Part shown: piece by piece, positions 1 through 5,902 of the stretch
Layout of the letters: every line of letters starts with the position of its first letter
Position numbering within the stretch: the stretch's first letter is position 1
Assembly: GCA_031290715.1 (NCBI GenBank)
Contig: JAITNA010000158.1
Coordinates: 1-6,245 of the forward strand
From: Eubacteriales Family XIII. Incertae Sedis bacterium
Lineage (GTDB): Bacteria; Bacillota; Clostridia; Peptostreptococcales; Anaerovoracaceae
DNA: 6,245 nt
Direction: 5' to 3'
Made by a program: the position numbers and the translations under genes
The notes under the pieces: model-generated
What the model was told of the DNA's origin: nothing
Seen by the model: only the letters and a program-made list of their open reading frames with translations
Database searches by the model: none

Positions 1-27
1 CTTGTCTTTTTTCCGCCTGACTGCGTT

Positions 28-180
28 GCCTTTTTTCCACACGCTTTAGCGTGTAATGGAAAAACGGACAGCAGAGGTGCCTTTTTTCCACACGCTTTAG
101 CGTGTAATGGAAAAACGGACAGCAGAGGTGCCTTTTTTCCACACGCTTTAGCGTGTAATGGAAAAACGGACAGCAGAGGT
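28..180. repeat. Three perfect 51-bp tandem repeats, each with a hairpin
   Basis: Three identical 51-bp units lie head to tail at 28-78, 79-129 and 130-180. Each holds the inverted repeat ACACGC-TTTA-GCGTGT, extended by CC/GG and by a T run on the left and an A run on the right, with an unpaired AAT on the right side. About 13 bp can pair. Because the T run is on the 5' side of the hairpin on both strands, this is not a classical intrinsic terminator, which would have Ts after the stem. The 51-bp length is a multiple of three, and one plus-strand frame stays open through all copies (unit AFFPHALACNGKTDSRG), but two minus-strand frames do too. The sequence at 1-27 resembles part of a unit. The function is unknown. 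Confidence 0.95.
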
Positions 181-271
181 GCGCCTTGCCAGCCAGAAAA
201 AATCCTGCGTCAAATTTGTCCACTTTATTCCGTAACACTCCCTTACACGACGTAACAGCTCAGACTTGCTT

Positions 272-345
272 CGTCATTGCGAGCGAAGAGAAGCAATCTA
301 GCGGAGAATGGATTGCCGCAGTCGCTACGCTCCCTCGCAATGACG
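272..345. repeat. Imperfect palindromic dispersed repeat, possibly MITE-like
   Basis: The ends are perfect 12-bp inverted repeats: CGTCATTGCGAG at 272-283 and CTCGCAATGACG at 334-345. A second inner pair, GCAATC at 293-298 and GATTGC at 311-316, leaves a 12-base centre. From memory, very similar palindromes, with CATTGCGAGCGAAG and its complement around a GCAATC/GATTGC core, are scattered in intergenic DNA of many unrelated bacteria. It begins about 40 bases past the secDF stop, so it lies in the 3' part of that transcript and could fold there. There is no coding content, and no target duplication that I can be sure of. Confidence 0.75.
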
Positions 346-383
346 GGCAATTGGCTTGCAATAGCATGGTGTCTGAGCAGTTA

Positions 384-2708
384 CTACACGACAGCCCCGT
401 TTCCGTCCGGTTTGCGCTTGCTCTTGCTTTTTTTCTTCTTGCCTGTGCCTGTCGCCTCGGCTGCCATCTCTTCGCCTGTCTTCGCAATCGGCTTTTCGCC
501 CTTTTCCAGGCCCTTGTATTTGCCCATGCCGCCGCGATGCGTGCCCTTCGCGAAATCATAGAAAATCGGGCTCGCGATAAAGATCGACGAAAGCGTCCCC
601 GTGATGATGCCGATGACGAGCGGTATCGCAAACTGGCGGATCGAATCGCCGCCCAAAAAGATCAGAGCCATGATCGCCACAATCGTCGTCAGCGACGTCA
701 TGATGGACCGGACAAGCGTCTGGTTGACGCTCGTGTCGATGATGGTGTCGAGCGGCTGCCGCCTCATGCCGCCGAGATTTTCGCGGATGCGGTCAAAGAT
801 GACAATCGTGTCGTTGATCGAGTAGCCGACGACCGTCAAAATCGCCGCGATGAACGGGTTGTTGATTGTCAGCTGGAAAAGCCCGTACATCGCGACCATG
901 ATGGCCACATCATGGAACGTCGTGATGATGGCCGCGATGCCAAGCCGGAGCCGGAATCTTATAATAATATAAACCAGCATGAGCGCAATCGCGATGAGCA
1001 CCGCCCTGATCGCGTTGTCGGTCAGCATCTTTCCGACCGAAGGCCCAAATTGCTCAAATGTCTGAAGCGATTCCTCCGTGACCCCGTCGTAGTCCTCCGC
1101 AAAACTCGCCATGATCGCCTCGCGGTCGGCGCTCGTCAAAGCCTGCGTCGTTTTGACGATGACGCTTTCGTTGCTTGCCCCGGCCGAAACAATGTCGGCG
1201 TCCGTGATGCCGTTTTTCGCAAGCGTATCCCGGACCTCTTCTGTGGCAACCGTCCTTCCGAGATCGATCTGCATCATCGTGCCGCCCGTGAAATCGATGC
1301 CGAGGTTGAAGCCGCGGCCGACGCCAAGGCCAATGCCGACGACAAGGATGACGGCGGTGACGATATAGAAGACCTTTCTGTTTTTCATGAAGTTGAAACG
1401 CCGCGAAAGCCGCGTCCCCTGGACGCCGCCGCCTTCGCGCATGCCGAGCAGCCCGTGTTTCACAAGGAATAGGCTCTCCGAAAACGTCCGCACATAAATA
1501 TTCGTGATCGCCAGCGCCGTGAACAGGCTGACGAGGATACCGATGACCAGCGTGAGCGCAAAGCCTTTGACCGGGCCCGTGCCGAGCTGGTAAAGCACCA
1601 CGCCCGCGATGAGCGTCGTAATCTGCGCGTCGAGGATTGTCGCAATGGCCTTTCGGAACCCGGTATTGACCGAGACGCGGATCGTCTTGCCCTCCGCCAC
1701 CTCGTCCTTGATACGCGAAAAGATGATGACGTTCGCATCGACCGCCATGCCGATCGACAGAATCACGCCCGCGATGCCGGGCAGCGTCAGCACGCCCCCC
1801 AGCCCCACGATAATCCAAGGGATCAGCGGGATATACAGGAGCAGCGCAAGCGTTGCGCCAACGCCCATAAAGCGGTACATCGCAATCATGAGGACAAATA
1901 CAAGAAGGATGCCGATCAAACCGCCGATCAGGCTGTTTTGCAGCGCTTCAATGCCAAGCGTCGCGCCGATCGCCGAGCTCTCGACTTCCGCAAGCTCGAC
2001 GGGCAGCGCGCCGGCGCGGATCAGCGTCGATACCTGGATCGCGTACTCTTGGTCAAAACCGCCAGACCGCGTGATGACGGCGCTGCCGCCCGAAATCGCC
2101 CCGTTGTCAACGGAAGGCGCCGACAAAATCTCATCGTCGAGGACAATCGCGATCTGGTTTGCGCTCGTGATTTCCGTCGAGAAGAACGGCTCCGCCACTT
2201 CGCGGTTGTACGCCTTTGCCGTGGCGTCATAAAAGTCCTGCCCGCCCTCGGGTGTAAACTCGAGCGTGATGAGATAGCCGCCATGTTCGGAGTCCTGCTG
2301 TACGGTGCTGCCGGAAACCTCGTTGCCTTCAAGCGCCACTGTGCCGTCCGCCAGTTTGAAACTCAGCTGCGCCGTCGTGCCGATCGTCTGGATCGCCTGC
2401 TCGGGATCGTCGACGCCGGGCAGCTCGACGCGGATGCGCTTGTCGCCTTCGATCGTGATGACCGGCTCGGCAAGCCCCATCTCGTTGACGCGCTGGTCTA
2501 TGACGGCCTGCGTCTGTTCCATCAGCCCTTGCAGCTCGCTGCCTGTCGCGGCCGTCTGCGCCTCGAGGACAACATAAACGCCGCCCGAGATGTCAAGGCC
2601 GAGTTTGATCTTGTCCTGAATGGGCCCGGCCGGCCCAATCCCCACAACGGTAACCACCCATACAAAGGCGATGACCACAGTAACAATGATTGCTGCAATC
2701 TTTTTCAT
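384..2708 (-). CDS. secDF: Protein translocase subunit SecDF (fused SecD-SecF)
   Basis: This is the accessory Sec subunit, an RND-family membrane protein that uses the proton gradient to help pull secreted proteins through SecYEG. It has 774 residues; the B. subtilis fusion is slightly shorter. The SecD half has TM1 at about 4-24, GLDISGG at 37-43, a large extracytoplasmic domain to about 250 and five more TMs, with GMAVDANVIIFSRIKDE at 320-336. The SecF half starts near 445 and has GIDFTGG at 470-476, a second extracytoplasmic domain and VGYSINDTIVIFDRIREN at 627-644. About 12 TMs are expected. D324, D633 and R667 match by motif the proton-path residues of Thermus SecDF. The tail is basic (KKKKSKSKRK, 757-766). 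The start codon follows GGGGA with a spacer of about 12 bases. It lies 36 bp after yajC in the same operon. Confidence 0.97.
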   Translation of the reverse strand: MKKIAAIIVTVVIAFVWVVTVVGIGPAGPIQDKIKLGLDISGGVYVVLEAQTAATGSELQGLMEQTQAVIDQRVNEMGLAEPVITIEGDKRIRVELPGVDDPEQAIQTIGTTAQLSFKLADGTVALEGNEVSGSTVQQDSEHGGYLITLEFTPEGGQDFYDATAKAYNREVAEPFFSTEITSANQIAIVLDDEILSAPSVDNGAISGGSAVITRSGGFDQEYAIQVSTLIRAGALPVELAEVESSAIGATLGIEALQNSLIGGLIGILLVFVLMIAMYRFMGVGATLALLLYIPLIPWIIVGLGGVLTLPGIAGVILSIGMAVDANVIIFSRIKDEVAEGKTIRVSVNTGFRKAIATILDAQITTLIAGVVLYQLGTGPVKGFALTLVIGILVSLFTALAITNIYVRTFSESLFLVKHGLLGMREGGGVQGTRLSRRFNFMKNRKVFYIVTAVILVVGIGLGVGRGFNLGIDFTGGTMMQIDLGRTVATEEVRDTLAKNGITDADIVSAGASNESVIVKTTQALTSADREAIMASFAEDYDGVTEESLQTFEQFGPSVGKMLTDNAIRAVLIAIALMLVYIIIRFRLRLGIAAIITTFHDVAIMVAMYGLFQLTINNPFIAAILTVVGYSINDTIVIFDRIRENLGGMRRQPLDTIIDTSVNQTLVRSIMTSLTTIVAIMALIFLGGDSIRQFAIPLVIGIITGTLSSIFIASPIFYDFAKGTHRGGMGKYKGLEKGEKPIAKTGEEMAAEATGTGKKKKSKSKRKPDGNGAVV

Positions 2709-2744
2709 GATTTTGCTTTTTCCCCGTTATTCTTCCTTTCGGAT

Positions 2745-3308
2745 TTATATGTCTTCTTCCTCTTCAAGCTCCGCTTCCCCGTCAAGAATCTCTTCGGGCT
2801 CAAGGTCTTCGATTTCCTCTTCTTCGGGCTCTTTCTTGGGCGCGGCTGCGAGCTTGCGGGGCTTGCGCTTTGGCTGCTCTTCTTCCGGCTCTTCCTCGCG
2901 GACAGGCGCGGCCTTCTTTTTTTCGGGCGCGGCGGATTCGATCTTTGAAATACCCCAGCGCATGATATCGAGCTTTGTCTTGTCAGAGCCGACTTCGATC
3001 GTGATGAGGTCGTCGCGAACGCGCACGACACGCCCTTTGAGGCCGCCGATCGTCGTGACATAATCGCCGCGTTTCAGTGAATTGCGCATCTCGGCGACCT
3101 GTTTGTTCTTTTTGTTTTGCGGCCTGATGAGAATGAAGTAGAAAACGGCGATGATGACGATGAGCGGCAAAAAGGCCATGAGCCCGCCCGACGACGACGT
3201 GCCATCGCCCCCGGTTGACGCGGTAGGCACGCAGCCGGACAGCGCGAGCGCCGCAAAAACCGCCATGAGTGCCGTTACGGCTGCGATACGTTTCGTTCCC
3301 TTGAACAT
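2745..3308 (-). CDS. yajC: YajC, Sec translocase accessory subunit (predicted lipoprotein form)
   Basis: YajC is a small membrane partner of SecDF in the SecYEG-SecDF-YajC complex. Residues 43-61 form the TM, followed directly by the family signature RPQNKK (62-67). The compact cytoplasmic domain runs to about 124 and contains KRGDYVTTIGGLKGRV (79-94). Two things are unusual. The N-terminus has a positive start, a hydrophobic stretch and lipobox LSGC with Cys26, so it should be a lipoprotein signal peptide, followed by a Gly/Ser/Thr linker. Residues 128-187 are a low-complexity tail, mixed Lys/Glu/Pro and then strongly Glu-rich. At 187 residues it is much longer than the usual 85-120. The start is well supported by AAAGGAG 7 bases upstream. 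It is first in the operon with secDF; tgt, often upstream, is absent. Confidence 0.95.
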   Translation of the reverse strand: MFKGTKRIAAVTALMAVFAALALSGCVPTASTGGDGTSSSGGLMAFLPLIVIIAVFYFILIRPQNKKNKQVAEMRNSLKRGDYVTTIGGLKGRVVRVRDDLITIEVGSDKTKLDIMRWGISKIESAAPEKKKAAPVREEEPEEEQPKRKPRKLAAAPKKEPEEEEIEDLEPEEILDGEAELEEEEDI

Positions 3309-3315
3309 GTTATAT

Positions 3316-3322
3316 CTCCTTT
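3316..3322 (-). promoter_or_regulatory. Ribosome binding site of yajC
   Basis: AAAGGAG on the minus strand, with 7 bases (ATATAAC) before the ATG at 3308. It is a near-perfect Shine-Dalgarno match and fixes the yajC start, so the lipoprotein signal belongs to the protein. Confidence 0.9.
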
Positions 3323-3377
3323 GACTTCAATCCTATTGTCTGCGGGTAGCCCGCTGCCCGAATAAACATACTTCGAT

Positions 3378-3383
3378 ATTATA
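3378..3383 (-). promoter_or_regulatory. Putative -10 element for the yajC-secDF operon
   Basis: A consensus TATAAT lies on the minus strand about 70 bases before the yajC start, in an AT-rich stretch. No good -35 box stands 16-18 bases upstream (TGGTGT is the hexamer at 17), so support is partial. A short GCGGG-CTA-CCCGC hairpin lies in the leader between this box and the ribosome binding site. Confidence 0.45.
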
Positions 3384-3417
3384 TATGAAAAACCTCGCGT
3401 ACACCATTAATTTTTTC

Positions 3418-3447
3418 TTGCATGGCCTGCCGGATATGTGTTAGGAT
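3418..3447 (+). promoter_or_regulatory. Putative promoter of the tRNA-Leu pair
   Basis: TTGCAT at 3418-3423 and TAGGAT at 3442-3447 are separated by 18 bases, and TG one base before the -10 gives an extended -10. Transcription would begin about 11 bases before the first tRNA. An alternative -10, TATAAA, lies at 3447-3452 but has no -35 at a proper distance. The promoter is divergent from that of yajC. Confidence 0.45.
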
Positions 3448-3464
3448 ATAAAACGCTGAGGCAA

Positions 3465-3551
3465 GCCGGCGTGGCGGAACTGGCAGACGCGCCGGACTCA
3501 AAATCCGGTGATGGCGACATCGTATCGGTTCGACCCCGATCGCCGGTACCA
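3465..3551 (+). tRNA. tRNA-Leu(CAA)
   Basis: A class II tRNA of 87 bases including an encoded CCA. The acceptor strand GCCGGCG pairs with CGCCGGT at 3541-3547 (one G-T pair at the end), followed by discriminator A and CCA. The anticodon stem is CCGGA/TCCGG around loop CTCAAAA, giving anticodon CAA, which reads UUG. The long variable arm is TGATG-GCGA-CATCG, and the T arm is ATCGG-TTCGACC-CCGAT. All arms are intact. Confidence 0.97.
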
Positions 3552-3565
3552 CAACTCAGCAGCAA

Positions 3566-3650
3566 GCGGTCGTGGCGGAATTGGCAGACGCGCACGGTTG
3601 AGGGCCGTGTGCCGCAAGGCGTAAGGGTTCAAGTCCCTTCGACCGCACCA
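3566..3650 (+). tRNA. tRNA-Leu(GAG)
   Basis: A class II tRNA of 85 bases with encoded CCA, 14 bases after the first tRNA and probably on the same transcript. The acceptor GCGGTCG pairs perfectly with CGACCGC at 3640-3646, followed by A and CCA. The anticodon stem CACGG/CCGTG encloses loop TTGAGGG, giving anticodon GAG, which reads CUC and CUU. The variable arm is TGCC-GCAA-GGCG, and the T arm is AAGGG-TTCAAGT-CCCTT. It is the last feature before the accessory region. Confidence 0.97.
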
Positions 3651-3704
3651 AAGCTCTGTAATGGCACTCGTAACCATATGAGCGCCATTACAGAGCTTTT
3701 ATTT
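3651..3704 (+). terminator. Intrinsic terminator of the tRNA-Leu transcript
   Basis: A perfect 15-bp inverted repeat, AAGCTCTGTAATGGC (3651-3665) with its complement at 3684-3698, has an 18-base loop and ends in TTTTATTT. It starts right after the CCA of the second tRNA. The stem also begins with A residues on the other side, so it may work to some extent in both directions. Confidence 0.92.
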
Positions 3705-3763
3705 GCGGGACAATTTCAAAAGCAGCACAACTATTGCCCCGGCAGCTAAATATAGAAACAAAA

Positions 3764-4185
3764 ATGAAATCGCGCGGCAAGGACTTGGCCAAGGCGTATG
3801 GCCAACTGAAAGACTATGCCGTCTATTTGCCGCAGGGACAAATGCCGCCGCTCCTCATGGTGTCCAACTTTGAAAATATCCATGTTTGCCATCGGGAAAG
3901 CTGAAGGCCAATGGGTACTTCGGGCATGAATTGGAAGTGTACCTTGTGCGGCTTTTATTTTGCCTGGTTGCGGACGATACGGGCATTTTCCCAAGCGGCG
4001 CATTTTACAATTACGTCGAGAACAGCAAGCCGGACGGAAGCGATTTGCCCGCGAGAATCGGAAAGCTGTTTGATGTTCTCAATATGCCGGACTACACAAA
4101 ACCGTCTGGCTGTGTGAAAGATCCAGAACGGGGCGATTATTTCGCACCGCTTTTGGACAAATTTTTCGTTTATTGCAAATTTTGA
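3764..4185 (+). pseudogene. Remnant of an MmeI-like (type IIL) restriction-methyltransferase gene
   Basis: Two fragments lie in different frames. The first (3764 to a stop near 3904) begins MKSRGKDLAKAYGQLKDY and continues to LLMVSNFENIHV. This resembles the N-terminal nuclease domain just after the ExK motif, but the codon where the catalytic Glu should be reads Lys. The second (3886-4185) contains GHELEVYLVRLLFCLVADD, TGIFPSGAFYNYVENSKPDG and ARIGKLFDVLNMP, typical of the helical spacer domain of MmeI-like enzymes. It ends at a stop just after a degraded version of the YVNGKLF segment. The region between the fragments is missing in part, and the whole methyltransferase and target-recognition part is gone. 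The family call comes from remembered sequence patterns; loss of function is clear. It follows the tRNA-Leu terminator directly. Confidence 0.75.
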
Positions 4186-4529
4186 TTCCATAATTTGTCA
4201 AAATATGGCGTTTTTCTCGCATAATTGTTAGTATTATGTGATTCATGGCCTATTTTCGCCTTTTCGCCTTTTCGCCGCCTTGATTTTTGTAAAAAACGAA
4301 AAATTTGTCCATCAAGACCGCCAAAATCGTCATTCGGCAATCAAAACGGGGTGGGGCGCCCGTTTTTCCTTGAATCGACGCCGCATGGGCCTGGACGATG
4401 GCAAGGCTTTTGCAAATACCCCAACTGCGATGCCGGAGAACTGATTACAGCGATAGAGGACGGGCCAAATACATAAAATCAATTTGCTTGCTTGCCTATC
4501 ATTTATCGTGGTCTTCGATAAAAATGAAG
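4186..4529. other. Gene-free stretch after the restriction gene remnant
   Basis: I see no gene here. The short open frames lack ribosome binding sites and family resemblance. One frame near 4390-4476 reads GFCKYPNCDAGELITAIEDG before a stop, with a CxxxxC pair, and could be the end of a lost gene, but I cannot name it. A small hairpin, TTTATCG / CGATAAA with a 7-base loop, lies at 4502-4522. Confidence 0.5.
4253..4276. repeat. Three tandem copies of TTTTCGCC
   Basis: The 8-bp unit TTTTCGCC occurs three times without a mismatch at 4253-4260, 4261-4268 and 4269-4276, in the gene-free stretch. It is probably a slippage-type microsatellite; no function is visible. Confidence 0.9.
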
Positions 4530-4653
4530 ATAAAAAGGGGAGGTTCTATTTTGTCTCACGCCTGCCCCCGGAGGACAAAAGGGGACGGGATTGTTGAACG
4601 ATGAGCGAGGGAATGCCAGCAGGATAAATGAACCGTCCCCTTTTGTCCGGGGG
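4530..4653. repeat. REP-like inverted repeat element with GGGGACGG / TTTTGTCC arms
   Basis: The left arm at 4565-4588 contains GGACAAAAGGGGACGG, and the right arm at 4633-4653 is its complement, CCGTCCCCTTTTGTCC, extended by CCCCC/GGGGG. The left arm carries a 3-base GGA insertion. About 44 bases separate the arms. A further degenerate half unit at 4530-4556 (AAAAGGGGAGGTTC then TTTTGTCTC) can pair with the same right arm, so two alternative folds are possible. From memory, motifs of the type GAACCGTCCCCTTTTGTCC are common around REP-associated tyrosine transposases (IS200-like) in Clostridia and other groups. No transposase gene is present, so this would be a non-autonomous copy. Confidence 0.7.
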
Positions 4654-4725
4654 TGATGCGTAATTACTGAGAAATCTACTCTAACAATGGGCGAAATCCC
4701 CTCGGCGCCTTCATGATTTTCTGGC

Positions 4726-5211
4726 TTACGGCCCTGCTACTTGAGACCAATCAATTCCGCCACCGCCGCCACCTCTGCCTCCGAAAAAGAATGCACTAAT
4801 CCAAAAAATTACCGCAAGCGTGACAAGCCCCGCAACACCGGAGTGGAAGATGATTCCGACAACAATAGGGACAGCGATGAGAATAATAAGCCATACTATG
4901 CACCCGCTTAGTTTGCTACTTTCTGGTGCGGGGTGGAATTCGGTCGAATCCTCATATTTTCCGATATGCTCATCCCGAAATTCATCATAGTCCTCATTGC
5001 CGTATAGATTCGGCGGCTCGTAATATTCAGGCTCAATGTCAAAGGGCGGCTCGTAATATTCAGGCTCAATGTCAAAGGGCAGCTCATAATCATAATCCGG
5101 TTCAGGGGAATCGTAATCTGGTTCAAAACCAAAGTCAGGATCGGGCGGGTCTATCCAGACAGGTGCAAGAAGGTCATAGTCGTAATCATCAAAATCATCA
5201 TAATAACTCAC
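4726..5211 (-). CDS. Hypothetical acidic, tyrosine-rich repeat membrane protein
   Basis: I do not recognise this protein. Read from the first ATG at 5217 it has 163 residues, but that ATG is only 2 bases from the AAAGGGG ribosome binding site (5220-5226). The GTG at 5211 has a spacing of 8, so I start there (161 residues). In ATG numbering, residues 4-95 are dominated by Asp, Glu, Tyr, Phe and Pro, with the 11-residue unit PFDIEPEYYEP twice in a row (47-57, 58-68). Two hydrophobic segments follow, about 105-124 and 127-145, forming a hairpin in the membrane. The end is glycine-rich (GGRGGGGGG, 146-154) and closes with IDWSQVAGP. There is no signal peptide or lipobox. The nearest upstream gene on the same strand is 229 bp away and also acidic. 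Confidence 0.75.
   Translation of the reverse strand: MSYYDDFDDYDYDLLAPVWIDPPDPDFGFEPDYDSPEPDYDYELPFDIEPEYYEPPFDIEPEYYEPPNLYGNEDYDEFRDEHIGKYEDSTEFHPAPESSKLSGCIVWLIILIAVPIVVGIIFHSGVAGLVTLAVIFWISAFFFGGRGGGGGGIDWSQVAGP
5014..5079 (-). repeat. Two perfect 33-bp in-frame tandem repeats inside the acidic membrane protein gene
   Basis: Units 5014-5046 and 5047-5079 are identical at the DNA level and encode PFDIEPEYYEP in tandem. Flanking codons (for example PDYDYEL, EPDYDSPEP) look like older, diverged copies. The perfect identity points to a recent duplication or repeat-number change. Confidence 0.95.
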
Positions 5212-5359
5212 GAGCATTACCCCTTTCGGAGAGTGTTCCGATTAATAAAATGTGGCAGATTCGGAATATATCAGACTTTGCATAGGTGGCCAGAACACTA
5301 ATCAGAACAACCTTCTTTCACTACTCATAAACCAAATGCACCAAGTGTATTCCCGTCCC

Positions 5360-5365
5360 ATTATA
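5360..5365 (-). promoter_or_regulatory. Possible -10 element upstream of the acidic membrane protein gene
   Basis: A consensus TATAAT lies on the minus strand in the 229-bp gap before the gene, about 150 bases from its start. No convincing -35 box is present at 16-18 bases, so this is a weak call. Confidence 0.3.
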
Positions 5366-5440
5366 CGAGTTCAATCACAATATGAAGCATTAGCATAATC
5401 ATACATGTATTCTTCCTCATCCTCATCACGGCGTTGTCAG

Positions 5441-5836
5441 CTAGAACTCGAGGTCGAGCTCAAACTCATCCTCATCTCGGCATGACCAATCGGGTTCATC
5501 GGGTAGATAGTTATCATCATCAGGGCGTGACGTAATAATCAGTCTCAACTTTTGAATAACGTAATATTGAGGGTCGTCGTCATATGCATCGGCAGCCAAC
5601 TCATAGTCGATATCATATGATGTCCAGTATTCTGAATCATCAGGATCCGAGGGTTCCCAATCAATTCCATTGTATGGATTTATTACACCGTATGGGACTT
5701 CTTCATCCGTTTCAATTTCATCCACGGTAAAATGAAAATGATATTTGTTAATTATTTCTTTCCAATCTGCTTCATAGTGTCTGGTTAGTAAATCCAGCAG
5801 GTCATTCATATCTTTTTCAAAGGCATTGATATCCAT
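5441..5836 (-). CDS. Hypothetical very acidic 131-residue protein
   Basis: I do not recognise this protein. It begins MDINAFEKDMNDLLDLL, an amphipathic helix-like stretch, and continues through a mixed region (about 20-60) into a part very rich in Asp, Glu and Tyr: DPDDSEYW near 68, ELAADAYDDDPQYY near 79, and end DEDEFELDLEF. About one third of residues are Asp or Glu. There is no membrane segment or signal peptide, so it is probably a soluble cytoplasmic protein. The start is supported by AAAGG at 5846-5850, 9 bases upstream, and a TATAAA lies at 5878-5883. Small acidic soluble proteins of this kind include immunity proteins and DNA mimics, but no motif or partner gene supports either here. 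It lies on the same strand as its neighbours, 66 bp after the upstream gene. Confidence 0.7.
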   Translation of the reverse strand: MDINAFEKDMNDLLDLLTRHYEADWKEIINKYHFHFTVDEIETDEEVPYGVINPYNGIDWEPSDPDDSEYWTSYDIDYELAADAYDDDPQYYVIQKLRLIITSRPDDDNYLPDEPDWSCRDEDEFELDLEF

Positions 5837-5902
5837 TTTGTTTTACCTTTCAGAAACATCGACTTATTGGAACTCTATTTTATATCTACTTTGATTGCCG
5901 AT

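Noticed and set aside
28..180. CRISPR array
   Set aside because: The 51-bp units abut directly with no variable spacers between them.
28..180. Array of intrinsic terminators for secDF
   Set aside because: The hairpins lack a T run after the stem in the minus-strand direction; the T run comes before the stem.
186..1472. A 428-residue plus-strand open frame opposite secDF
   Set aside because: It is antisense to the clearly conserved secDF gene, has a biased Arg/Asp-rich composition from the reversed codon pattern, no ribosome binding site and no family likeness.
1938..2948. A 336-residue plus-strand open frame spanning the secDF/yajC junction
   Set aside because: It crosses two real minus-strand genes and their spacer, and its composition is that of an antisense shadow.
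3438..3749. Protein-coding frame of 103 residues across the tRNA genes
   Set aside because: It overlaps two perfectly folded tRNA-Leu genes and their terminator.
4225..4476. Small gene with a CKYPNC motif
   Set aside because: There is no ribosome binding site, the composition is poor and the first half is built on the TTTTCGCC repeat; at best it is the tail of a lost gene.
4926..5285. 119-residue plus-strand frame opposite the acidic membrane protein
   Set aside because: It is the mirror of the 33-bp repeats on the other strand, with no start signals.
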